A stretch of 29,531 nucleotides of DNA. It comes from a virus. Below are positions 1 to 7,025 of the stretch, one piece after another (within the stretch, counting starts at the first letter, position 1; the number at the start of each line of letters is the position of its first letter). The translations under genes and the position numbers were made by a program. The notes under the pieces were generated by a model. It made no database searches and was not told where the DNA came from. It saw only the letters and a program-made list of their open reading frames with translations. The stretch spans positions 1 to 29,531 of IMG/VR virus record IMGVR_UViG_3300030450_000604. One strand, written 5' to 3'.

Positions 1-570
1 AAAGTAAAAATAAACGACATACAACCTAATTTAAAAAATCCTAGAATAATTAAAGACAGTAAGTTTAAAAAACTAGTAAAGTCAATAAAAGAATTTCCTG
101 AGATGTTAGAATTGCGACCTATTGTTGTTGATGAAAACAATTTAATACTTGGTGGTAATATGAGACACAAAGCCTGTATTGAAGCAGGACTAAAAGAAGT
201 GCCTGTTAAAATAGCAAAAGGTTTAACTGAGGAACAAAAGAAAGAATTTATAGTAAAAGATAATGTAGGTTTTGGGCAGTGGGAATGGGATATGCTTGCT
301 AATGAATGGGATAATATTAAGCTAGGGGAATGGGGTTTAGATGTATGGCAGCCAGAGGAAAGCATAAGTAATGAAAGGGATTATAGTATAAATAGTTTAG
401 ATGAAAAGCTAGGTAGGTTTTTAGACGCTAAAATTAAGAATATTACTATACCATTTGAAACTGAGGAATTTAGTAAGGTAGTAGAAAAATTAGAAATACT
501 TTTAGATAGGTATAAGTGCCAAGATTATAGGGCTTTAATATATAAAATAATAGAAAATGAAAAGGTATAA
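1..570 (+). CDS. ParB-like N-terminal domain protein, 5'-partial (version A)
   Basis: The frame is open from base 1 and starts at what is codon 2 in the second copy at 28113, so only the start codon is missing. The N-terminal two thirds look like the ParB/Srx fold seen in phage and methyltransferase-linked ParB proteins: a VDENNLILGG segment, then GGNMRHKAC, which sits where ParB proteins have the GERRxRA nucleotide-binding box, then an LTEEQKKEFIVKDN helix. A WEWDML...WGLDVWQ stretch follows, as in ParB domains fused to DNA methylases. The C-terminal 70 residues are unlike the second copy. The gene overlaps the dioxygenase by 14 bp, so the two are probably translationally coupled. Nucleotide binding or DNA targeting is inferred from the family. 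A role as a true partition protein is unlikely next to a terminase. Confidence 0.75.
   Translation, partial: KVKINDIQPNLKNPRIIKDSKFKKLVKSIKEFPEMLELRPIVVDENNLILGGNMRHKACIEAGLKEVPVKIAKGLTEEQKKEFIVKDNVGFGQWEWDMLANEWDNIKLGEWGLDVWQPEESISNERDYSINSLDEKLGRFLDAKIKNITIPFETEEFSKVVEKLEILLDRYKCQDYRALIYKIIENEKV
74..149 (+). repeat. 76-bp exact direct repeat, copy 1 (ParB coding)
   Basis: Bases 74-149 match 28189-28264 with no mismatch. The repeat lies in the ParB N-terminal domain. The sequence around it is only partly identical, with many synonymous differences, so this is the longest perfect block of a diverged duplicate. It could serve as a recombination point for swapping the cassette downstream. Confidence 0.9.
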
Positions 571-1390
571 TTTAACAAAGCACCAAGATAGCACCAAGCT
601 TTTAAAAACCACCCCACTTAAAGAACACTATGATATAGTAATAAGTGATGATACTGCTTTTTACTTAGATGATATATGTATAGGTATATATGTAAATGTA
701 GCTAAAGAACTTTTAACCTATGTAAGGGAAGCTGTAAAAGATACTAAATATGTAGAAACTTATAGGGCTAATACCCTGCCTACTAAAAGTAGTGTCTTTG
801 GTGCACTACCAAGAGTAGCACTAAGGAATGACTTTTGTAGGTTTAGTAATAAAACAAGTGAGGAAAAACAAAACACTAATAAGCTTTTTACTTTTCAAAA
901 AACATTATGCGATATATATAAAAAACACTTACCAGAACTTTACGAATATGATTTACATAAAGCAAGGGAAACCGTAAATGATGACTATAGGTTAATTGAT
1001 ACACCTTATACTACTGCTAATATAAATGTAAACCACGCTATAAAATACCATAAGGATAGTGGTAATATAAAAGAAAGCTTTAGTAATGTACTAATACTTA
1101 AAGAGCACTGCACTGGTGGTGAGTTAGTATTACCAGATTATAGAATAGCTTTAAAGCAAAGTGATGGGGCACTATGTATTTTTAGTGGGCAAAAAGAAAT
1201 ACACGGGGTAATGCCTATAAAGCCATACAAAGAGGACTTTTATAGGGCAAGCATAGTTTATTATACCTTAGCCCAGTTAGAACACTGCTACCCATATAAA
1301 CAAGAAGTAACACGCCTTAACCTTAAAAAAAGGGAAAGGGCACTTAAAAGAAAAGATAATATAGACCCTAGAACAAATGGACAAAAGTAG
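557..1390 (+). CDS. 2-oxoglutarate/Fe(II) dioxygenase, TET/JBP-like candidate
   Basis: 277 residues. The Fe(II) facial triad is visible as H165-x-D167 (YHKDSGN) and H216 (EIHGVMP). R230, 14 residues after the distal histidine, is the likely 2-oxoglutarate ligand, followed by S232. Between them lies GGELVLPDY (187-195), like the GGxLxLP segment of TET/JBP enzymes. The D-to-H spacing (49) and H-to-R spacing (14) are close to what I recall for trypanosome JBP1 and differ from prolyl hydroxylases, where the basic residue comes about 10 after the histidine. TET/JBP enzymes oxidise 5-methylcytosine or thymine in DNA. Here the gene lies between a ParB-like gene and terS, overlapping both by 14 bp. 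I see no cytosine methylase or glycosyltransferase nearby, so the substrate is open. A generic 2OG oxygenase is the alternative. Confidence 0.65.
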   Translation: MKRYNLTKHQDSTKLLKTTPLKEHYDIVISDDTAFYLDDICIGIYVNVAKELLTYVREAVKDTKYVETYRANTLPTKSSVFGALPRVALRNDFCRFSNKTSEEKQNTNKLFTFQKTLCDIYKKHLPELYEYDLHKARETVNDDYRLIDTPYTTANINVNHAIKYHKDSGNIKESFSNVLILKEHCTGGELVLPDYRIALKQSDGALCIFSGQKEIHGVMPIKPYKEDFYRASIVYYTLAQLEHCYPYKQEVTRLNLKKRERALKRKDNIDPRTNGQK

Positions 1391-1721
1391 ACACATAAAA
1401 AAGGAAGCCCTATTACAAGCTTTAGAAAAGAGTTTAGGTGTTGTAACTGTAGCATGTAAACAAGCAGACATACCACGAAGCACATATTATAAATGGTTAA
1501 AAGAAGATGAAGAATTTGCAAAGGCAGTTAAAGAAATAGAAAACATTGCATTAGATTTTGCAGAAAGTCAATTACATACACAAATGAAAGATGGTAGCAC
1601 ATCAGCTACAATATTCTATTTAAAAACAAAAGGCAAGAAACGTGGCTATGTTGAACGTAGTGAATTAGATGTAACTTCAAATAACGAAAGGATTAAAATA
1701 AATATAAACCTTGACGATTAA
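1377..1721 (+). CDS. terS: Terminase small subunit
   Basis: 114 residues. The N-terminal half is a helix-turn-helix DNA-binding domain (VVTVACKQADIPRSTYYKWL, roughly residues 22-41), followed by acidic helices (EIENIALDFAESQL) and the ATIFYLKTKGKKRGY segment common at the end of phage small terminases. TerS recognises the packaging site on phage DNA and regulates the large subunit. The start overlaps the dioxygenase by 14 bp and the end overlaps terL by 11 bp, which places it firmly in the packaging operon. A second, 5' partial copy with 6 differences in 67 residues begins at 29331. Confidence 0.85.
   Translation: MDKSRHIKKEALLQALEKSLGVVTVACKQADIPRSTYYKWLKEDEEFAKAVKEIENIALDFAESQLHTQMKDGSTSATIFYLKTKGKKRGYVERSELDVTSNNERIKININLDD
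1515..1577 (+). repeat. 63-bp exact direct repeat, copy 1 (terS coding)
   Basis: Bases 1515-1577 are identical to 29469-29531, the last 63 bases of the window. The match ends only because the window ends. This fits a contig that stops inside a repeat or at the closure point of a circular map. Confidence 0.9.
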
Positions 1722-3030
1722 AGAAATCAATGCTGAATTTACTAAAACACAAAAGGAGTGTTTAAAGTATTTGTTTGATACAAAAACAAAAGAAGTATTA
1801 TTTGGTGGTGCAGCAGGTGGTGGCAAGTCATGGGTAGGTTGTAGTTGGTTAATATTAATGTGTCTTAAATATCCAAAGACAAGGTACTTGATGGGTAGGT
1901 CAAAACTCGATAGTTTAAAAAAGACTACATTTAATTCATTTCTAGAGGTTTGTGAAACTTGGAATTTAAAAGCAGGTAAACATTATACCTTTAATGGTAG
2001 TTCTAATATGGTTACCTTTTACAATAAATCAGAAATAATACTAAAAGATTTGTTTTTATATCCATCAGACAGAAACTTTGATAACTTAGGATCTTTGGAA
2101 ATAACAGGAGCGTTCATAGACGAAGCAAATCAAATAACAGAAAAAGCTAAAAACATAGTAGCATCAAGGATGCGTTATAAATTAGATGAATTTAATATAA
2201 TACCAAAATTGTTAATGACCTGCAACCCTGCAAAGAACTGGGTGTATTCAGAATATTACAGGCCAGCAAAAGATAATACAATAAAACCCTACAGAAAGTT
2301 TATTCAAAGTTTAGTAGGGGATAACACCTACATATCAAAGCATTATGAGAAACAACTGTTTGAACTTGATGAATTAAGCAAACAAAGATTATTATATGGA
2401 AACTGGGAATATGATGCAACCAATGATAGTCTAGTAGAATATGATGCAATTCTAAATATGTTTTCACAAAAAGGAATTGAGGGGGATAAATACATAACAT
2501 GTGATGTGGCTCGTTTTGGAAGCGATAGAACGGTTATAATGCTTTGGCAAGGGTTACATATTACTTATATAAGAACGTTGCTTAAATCGGCTATAAATGA
2601 TGTTGTGGATGAAGTTAAGAGATTACAACAAGAAAATGCAGTTAATTTAAGAAATATAATTGTGGATGAAGATGGAGTGGGTGGCGGTGTTAAAGATTAT
2701 TTAAGATGTCAGGGTTTTGTAAATAATGCAAGGGCTTTGAAAAATGAGAACTATCAAAATTTAAAAACGCAATGCTATTATAAATTAGCAGAATTAATAA
2801 ACAAAGGCCAAGTGGGGATTAACTGTACTGATGTAAATGTAAAAAATTACATAATAGAAGAATGTGAACAGATAAGAATGAAAGATGCAGACAAAGATAA
2901 TAAGTTACAAATAATACCAAAGGATAATGTAAAAGCTATATTAGGTAGGTCACCTGATTACTCTGATGCTTTAGCAATGAGAATGTACTATGAAATTGAT
3001 AGTAATTTTGGTAGATATTATGTGCAATAA
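1711..3030 (+). CDS. terL: Terminase large subunit (ATPase-nuclease)
   Basis: 439 residues, normal for the family. The N-terminal ATPase domain shows Walker A GGAAGGGKS (32-40), Walker B FIDE (135-138) and a coupling motif TCNP (170-173). The C-terminal RNase H-like nuclease domain shows CDVARFGSDRT with D265, VDEDGVGGG with D319/D321, and YSDALAM with D419 as likely metal ligands. The protein powers DNA translocation into the prohead and cuts the concatemer. The start used is TTG, overlapping terS by 11 bp; the first ATG lies after Walker A, so a non-ATG start is required. A terminator-like hairpin follows the stop codon. Confidence 0.95.
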   Translation: MTIKEINAEFTKTQKECLKYLFDTKTKEVLFGGAAGGGKSWVGCSWLILMCLKYPKTRYLMGRSKLDSLKKTTFNSFLEVCETWNLKAGKHYTFNGSSNMVTFYNKSEIILKDLFLYPSDRNFDNLGSLEITGAFIDEANQITEKAKNIVASRMRYKLDEFNIIPKLLMTCNPAKNWVYSEYYRPAKDNTIKPYRKFIQSLVGDNTYISKHYEKQLFELDELSKQRLLYGNWEYDATNDSLVEYDAILNMFSQKGIEGDKYITCDVARFGSDRTVIMLWQGLHITYIRTLLKSAINDVVDEVKRLQQENAVNLRNIIVDEDGVGGGVKDYLRCQGFVNNARALKNENYQNLKTQCYYKLAELINKGQVGINCTDVNVKNYIIEECEQIRMKDADKDNKLQIIPKDNVKAILGRSPDYSDALAMRMYYEIDSNFGRYYVQ

Positions 3031-3033
3031 AGA

Positions 3034-3062
3034 AGGGGCAACATAAAGCCGCCCCCTCATTT
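3034..3062 (+). terminator. Terminator-like hairpin after terL
   Basis: A GGGGC/GCCCC stem (3035-3039 with 3051-3055) around an 11-nt loop, followed by CTCATTTT. The T-tract is short, so strength is uncertain. It lies 4 bp after the terL stop and before the late element upstream of 3151. Confidence 0.5.
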
Positions 3063-3122
3063 TAACCAATACATTAACTAAAAACAGCCGCAAATATAAA
3101 CGTTTAAACTAAATATTAAACT

Positions 3123-3150
3123 AAATAACCAAATTTTCTATATATATATT
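3123..3150 (+). promoter_or_regulatory. Late-unit start element A (TTCTATATATATA)
   Basis: An A-rich block (AAATAACCAAA) is followed by TTCTATATATATATT, with TTCTA beginning 15 bp before the ATG at 3151. The same arrangement occurs before 16045 and 28113, with a looser form before 12609. It is either a phage promoter giving a leaderless or near-leaderless mRNA, or a translation-start element. The 120-bp gap from 3031 holds only this and the hairpin. Confidence 0.45.
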
Positions 3151-3786
3151 ATGAAGGTAAAAATCAAAAAGAACGGCAAATCTAAAACTTACAATGTTGT
3201 TGAAAGCTGGGAAGAGGTTACTCTTGAAAAATTCATGGAGTTAGCTGTAGGAAAAAAAGAAAGTAAAACAAAAGAAGCATTAGAAACTATTAGAATTTTA
3301 TCAGATTTACCTGAGAGAATCATCAATCAATTAGCATTAAGAGATGTATGTAATTTATTTGAGAAACTTTCAGAACTTGCAATACAAGAGGTACTTACAA
3401 AAATAATAGAGATAGACGGTGTTGAATATGGAATGCACCCAGACCTTTCAAGAATAACTTTAGGTGAGTATGCAGACTTAGAAACATTTATGGGGGAGGA
3501 TGTACAAAAAAACTTGCCTGAAATTATGGCGGTATTATTTAGACCTATAACTGCAAAGGAGGGCGATGTATATACGATTGAAGCCTATGATGGAGAAATT
3601 ACTATGAGGGCAGAGAAAATGAGAAAAATGAAAGCAGATCAAGTGCAAAGTGCACTGGTTTTTTTTTGGACTTTCGCAAGGATATTTATCGCGATTTTGC
3701 CGTTGTCTTTAATACAGGGGATGAAGGAGAAAGCGACAGCACACCAGCAGGATCTTTTGCAAAAAAGTGGGGATGGTTCGGAGTGA
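3151..3786 (+). CDS. Tail assembly chaperone, gpG-like (frame 0 product)
   Basis: 211 residues, acidic to neutral, helical, with no enzyme motifs. It starts MKVKIKKNGKSKTYNV and has the general features of the small tail assembly chaperones of long-tailed phages, which bind the tape measure protein. The decisive feature is near the 3' end: a T-run carrying a T_TTT_TTT slippery site in frame, with a -1 frame beyond it that encodes a gpT-like domain. Translation without slippage reads through a hydrophobic stretch (FFWTFARIFIAILPLSLI) that may be an accidental consequence of the frame. The gene opens the unit after the terL hairpin, far from the tape measure gene, which is unusual. Confidence 0.6.
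   Translation: MKVKIKKNGKSKTYNVVESWEEVTLEKFMELAVGKKESKTKEALETIRILSDLPERIINQLALRDVCNLFEKLSELAIQEVLTKIIEIDGVEYGMHPDLSRITLGEYADLETFMGEDVQKNLPEIMAVLFRPITAKEGDVYTIEAYDGEITMRAEKMRKMKADQVQSALVFFWTFARIFIAILPLSLIQGMKEKATAHQQDLLQKSGDGSE
3660..3666 (+). promoter_or_regulatory. Slippery heptamer T_TTT_TTT for -1 frameshift
   Basis: A run of nine T (3659-3667) contains T TTT TTT in the correct phase for the gpG-like frame. A -1 slip moves reading to the codon at 3666-3668 and continues to 3929. I see no strong downstream stem; ATCGCGAT at 3688-3695 is only a short palindrome. Position near the end of the upstream gene matches the classic G/GT arrangement. Confidence 0.65.
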
Positions 3787-3929
3787 TGCACAGATTGTGT
3801 AATCAAGATATTAGTAATTTAGAAAGAATTACAAAATTAAATTTATTAGAGTGTTTAACATGGCTCACTTATGAAACTGATTTAAACGCACAAACTAAAA
3901 TAAACTATGGTAGCAAACAAGACATATAA
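3666..3929 (+). CDS. gpT-like extension, expressed as -1 frameshift fusion (3151-3929)
   Basis: 87 residues read in the -1 frame after the slippery site. The fused product would be 172 + 87 = 259 residues. The tail contains KKWGWFGVMHRLCNQDISN and NLLECLTWLTYETDLNAQ, matching the WGW ... leading-to-LTxLxY pattern typical of gpT domains that bind the tape measure protein. The apparent TTG start at 3666 is the first post-slip codon and probably not a real initiation site. It overlaps the next gene by 23 bp. Independent translation of this segment is the alternative but has no good start. Confidence 0.6.
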   Translation: MDFRKDIYRDFAVVFNTGDEGESDSTPAGSFAKKWGWFGVMHRLCNQDISNLERITKLNLLECLTWLTYETDLNAQTKINYGSKQDI

Positions 3930-4452
3930 CAATGTAACTAACTTCCTGTGTAGATTAGGACAGTATCATGAACAGATTTCAAGTGTTTCAGTTGGAGACA
4001 TATTTACTTTGAATTTAGAGAAAATGCAGAAACTCCCTTTGATGCATGTAAACCCAACAAACGTAACAACAGGAGATACTACACTTACTTATAACTTTCA
4101 AATATTCATTTGCGACTTAGCAGATAATGATATGGGTTCTCAAACAAAACAACAATCTGATTTAAGTAAATTAATAAATCAAAAAAATAACGAGCAAGAA
4201 ATTTGGAATCAAACATTAGATATTGCTACAGATATAATAGGAATGCTAAGGCATTCATCAAGGCAGTCTTTAGCAGGGGTAGATGATATAAACTCACCAG
4301 TATATTTCACAACAGGGCAATATACATTAGAGCCGTTTCAGGAAAGGTTTGACAATATGCTTTGTGGGTGGACATTCAATGTAGGAGTACAAGTGTTAAA
4401 TAATTTTGATACTTGCACAATTCCAGTAACAGATGAAGGAGCAGGGTACTAA
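3907..4452 (+). CDS. Putative tail terminator/minor tail protein
   Basis: 181 residues with no recognisable enzyme motif. It has a mixed alpha/beta look, with helices around residues 70-115 (SDLSKLINQKNNEQEIWNQT) and beta strands near the end (WTFNVGVQVLNNFDTC). Size and position between the chaperone pair and further tail genes would suit a tail terminator or tail completion protein, but this is inference from context. Its start lies inside the gpT-like extension and its stop overlaps the next small frame as TAATG. Confidence 0.45.
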   Translation: MVANKTYNNVTNFLCRLGQYHEQISSVSVGDIFTLNLEKMQKLPLMHVNPTNVTTGDTTLTYNFQIFICDLADNDMGSQTKQQSDLSKLINQKNNEQEIWNQTLDIATDIIGMLRHSSRQSLAGVDDINSPVYFTTGQYTLEPFQERFDNMLCGWTFNVGVQVLNNFDTCTIPVTDEGAGY

Positions 4453-4517
4453 TGAAATTTAAAATAGGAAAATATACAATAGAGATAGGATTTTTTAAAA
4501 TAACAATAAAATTATAA
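4452..4517 (+). CDS. Small basic hypothetical peptide (21 aa)
   Basis: ATG overlaps the preceding stop (TAATG), as at many junctions here. The 21-residue product, MKFKIGKYTIEIGFFKITIK plus L, is made of short alternating hydrophobic and lysine residues. It fills an otherwise empty 84-bp gap. Nothing else supports expression. Confidence 0.3.
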   Translation: MKFKIGKYTIEIGFFKITIKL

Positions 4518-4536
4518 ATAAAAACAAAAAATAATT

Positions 4537-4986
4537 ATGGGAGACTTAGTCACAACAATTAGCGAAAGTGTTTCGTTAAATGGAGCATTGCGTGGTTCTA
4601 CTAACACAGTAACAACAGCAAATATTGTAGATGTATTTGAACGTATATTAACTTGTACGCATTCTGCAACTACAACTGTAGCAGTTTTCGCTTCAACACC
4701 ACACGCTTCAGCAGGTGCTTTAGATGTAGAGAATTGTAAATATTTCAGAATCACCAATTTAAGTACCGATCAAGATATGATGCTAGCTTTTGTAACTTCA
4801 GGAACTAATTATCAGGTAACAGTAAGAGCAGGGGGTTCACATGTTTTATATCAAACAGAGGATGGTGTATTAGGGGCTGGTTCAGCAAGCCCATCTTTTA
4901 GTGGATTAGCAGATGTAGTAACTGTTCAGGTTAGACCTTCAGCAACAACTGATGTTCAGGTAGAAATCTTTGCAGGGCTTGTATAA
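4537..4986 (+). CDS. Hypothetical virion structural protein
   Basis: 149 residues, rich in Thr, Ala, Val and Ser, predicted mostly beta (VSLNGALRGSTNTVT, YQVTVRAGGSHVLY, VQVRPSATTDVQVEIFAG). Such small beta proteins with few charged residues are common as decoration, tail-tube-like or baseplate components. The A-rich leader AAATAAAAACAAAA lies just upstream of the ATG. It stops one base into the next gene. I do not recognise the family. Confidence 0.5.
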   Translation: MGDLVTTISESVSLNGALRGSTNTVTTANIVDVFERILTCTHSATTTVAVFASTPHASAGALDVENCKYFRITNLSTDQDMMLAFVTSGTNYQVTVRAGGSHVLYQTEDGVLGAGSASPSFSGLADVVTVQVRPSATTDVQVEIFAGLV

Positions 4987-5582
4987 TGAATCAAGAGGCA
5001 CTAGACTCATTGACACGTTATTTCCAGGATTTTGCAAATAAAGTAGTTGATCGTTCAAAAGGGATTTTAAACTCAGCTAAAGGCACTACAAAATTAGAGG
5101 AAAGTATTAGGGCAGAAGTTACTTATGATGAAAGTAGTCAAATAATTTCTACTAAATTTTATATGCTTAACTATGGTACGTATGTCAATCAAGGTGTTTC
5201 AGGTGATCATGGCAAGAATGCAAAAACATATACAGACTGGAGGGGTGATACAGTACAGAGTGATTTCACTTATAGAGACAAAATGCCGCCACCTAGTATA
5301 ATAGAAGAATGGATAAAAAAGAAAGGAATAAAGGGGCGTAAGTCTTTAATAAAATATAGAAAAGATGAGGATAAAAAATCTACAATAAAAGGAGCAGGAC
5401 AATTTATAAAAAACAGGTCATTAGCTTTTGCTATTGCCAAGTCAATAAAGATAAAAGGAATAGAAGGCCTAAGTTTTTTTACACAACCTTTTGGGGAGGA
5501 GTTTAAAACAATGAAAGAAAATATGTTGCCCGTACTTGCAAGACAAATAACAGATATGTATTTAACAACACTTACAAAATAA
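4986..5582 (+). CDS. Head-tail joining / HK97 gp10-like tail completion candidate
   Basis: 198 residues. The segments YGTYVNQGVSGDH, MPPPSIIEEWIKKKGIKGR and LAFAIAKSIKIKGIEG, followed by FFTQPF, follow the order typical of HK97 gp10-type neck or tail-completion proteins: a fit-to-rim strand, a helix with MPP..I..W, then A.AIA..I...G. The protein probably completes the tail end or joins head and tail. It is next to a possible tail terminator, which fits. Start overlaps the previous stop by 1 bp. Confidence 0.5.
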   Translation: MNQEALDSLTRYFQDFANKVVDRSKGILNSAKGTTKLEESIRAEVTYDESSQIISTKFYMLNYGTYVNQGVSGDHGKNAKTYTDWRGDTVQSDFTYRDKMPPPSIIEEWIKKKGIKGRKSLIKYRKDEDKKSTIKGAGQFIKNRSLAFAIAKSIKIKGIEGLSFFTQPFGEEFKTMKENMLPVLARQITDMYLTTLTK

Positions 5583-5588
5583 TAAAAG

Positions 5589-7025
5589 ATGGCAAATTCA
5601 ATAATACAACAGCAACCTGCATTTAGAAGATTACCAGTTGGTCAAGATGTAATCTTTGTAGTTTCAAATGATGATGCAGTTGGTTTTCAAAAAAGAGTAA
5701 AATTTGTAGCAGAGGTTCATATTAGCACAGGGTTCATAAATTTAAGTGATCCAGCCACAGTTATTGGAACCTTTAAAACAACACCAAATAATGCAGGTGT
5801 AGGCATATTTAATTTTAAAAATATAATAGAAAACTATGTTAAAGCTGATCATATTGCTGGTTCCAAAAGTAAATACAAAACGGTTGATTCAGATGGTAAA
5901 AGACACCCTATCCATTTAATAGATCAATTTTCATTACAAACAGATACTTTAAGATATTTTGGGGTACAATTTAAAGTTGAGTATTTAGGAGCAACAGACG
6001 CTTCAGGAAGCCAGGATGACAATGTGGTTCGTACTGCCACAGGAACAGCCGCAAATGCTGATATATTCACCATGTTTAATGCATATTTAAAACATACTGA
6101 TGTATTACAATTTAGTGATGATGCTGATAACTTAAATGGTTTTGGTTATAAAATGACAGATTTTGATCCTAAAAACACAACAAGGCAATTCCTCACAAAT
6201 CTACCAACATCTTTATATGCAAACATAGAGGATTACGGAACCATAGGAATATTAGGTACTAATCAGACTTCTTATGATAATGCAAGGCAAGTTACATTTA
6301 CTTATTATTCATCTGCTGGTGCTTCATTGGGTAGTGATACATATACAAAGACTGGTTCAACAGGAGCCTTGTTTACATGGTCAACAGATAGCCGTAAGCA
6401 AATTGTGTATCTAGGTATATACCCTGGCAATTTAAGGAACTGGTCAACTACATTTAACACACTTGTAACAGATGAAACAATACAAGATGGTTACTATACA
6501 GTGCAATTAAAAGATGCCACAGGAACAGTATCATCTAAATTATATACTGTTAACTTAAACTGCCCTGACCAAAGGCAATACGAAAGCATAAGGCTATGCT
6601 GGTTAAACCAGTGGGGTGTATGGGATTACTATACATTTACAAAAAAGTCTATCAAAAAAATAAATGCAAAAGAAACCACGTATACTCAATTAGAAGGAAC
6701 TTGGAATGAAAGGACTTACAGTATAGATGGTTTTAGGGGTGGCAAAAAGACATTCAGAAGGAATAGTACAGAAAGTATAAGCGTGAATACAGATTTTGTA
6801 AACGAAGAATACAATACTGTATTTGAAGAATTAATAAATAGCCCTGAAGTTTATTTACTTAAAGGGTTTCAAGATGATTTGTCTGATCCTGTTTTAAATC
6901 AATACGTTGTGCCTGTTAGGGTAACAACAAAATCATTTGTGTCAAAAACAGTAGCAAATGACAAGCTAATACAATATAAGTTTGATATAGAAAAAAGTTT
7001 GAATTTAAGAACACAAAGTATATAA
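5589..7025 (+). CDS. Large tail-tip structural protein
   Basis: 478 residues, beta-rich. The C-terminal third has LCWLNQWGVWDYYTFTKK, then a basic region and FVNEEYNTVFEELINSPEV, a pattern I associate with conserved structural proteins of flavobacterial phages that sit with the tape measure and baseplate genes. A distal tail or baseplate role is inferred from that context and from the overlap (ATG within the TAATG stop) with the 923-residue tail protein. No enzymatic motif seen. Confidence 0.5.
   Translation: MANSIIQQQPAFRRLPVGQDVIFVVSNDDAVGFQKRVKFVAEVHISTGFINLSDPATVIGTFKTTPNNAGVGIFNFKNIIENYVKADHIAGSKSKYKTVDSDGKRHPIHLIDQFSLQTDTLRYFGVQFKVEYLGATDASGSQDDNVVRTATGTAANADIFTMFNAYLKHTDVLQFSDDADNLNGFGYKMTDFDPKNTTRQFLTNLPTSLYANIEDYGTIGILGTNQTSYDNARQVTFTYYSSAGASLGSDTYTKTGSTGALFTWSTDSRKQIVYLGIYPGNLRNWSTTFNTLVTDETIQDGYYTVQLKDATGTVSSKLYTVNLNCPDQRQYESIRLCWLNQWGVWDYYTFTKKSIKKINAKETTYTQLEGTWNERTYSIDGFRGGKKTFRRNSTESISVNTDFVNEEYNTVFEELINSPEVYLLKGFQDDLSDPVLNQYVVPVRVTTKSFVSKTVANDKLIQYKFDIEKSLNLRTQSI

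Noticed and set aside
1277-1521. Open frames on the minus strand inside the dioxygenase-terS region, and similar ones throughout
   Set aside because: Composition is Phe/Ser/Leu-rich and mirrors the coding strand. No motifs and no leader; all real genes run on +.
3666-3929. Independent gene starting at TTG 3666
   Set aside because: The TTG is the first post-slip codon of the T-run; a -1 frameshift explains the frame better.
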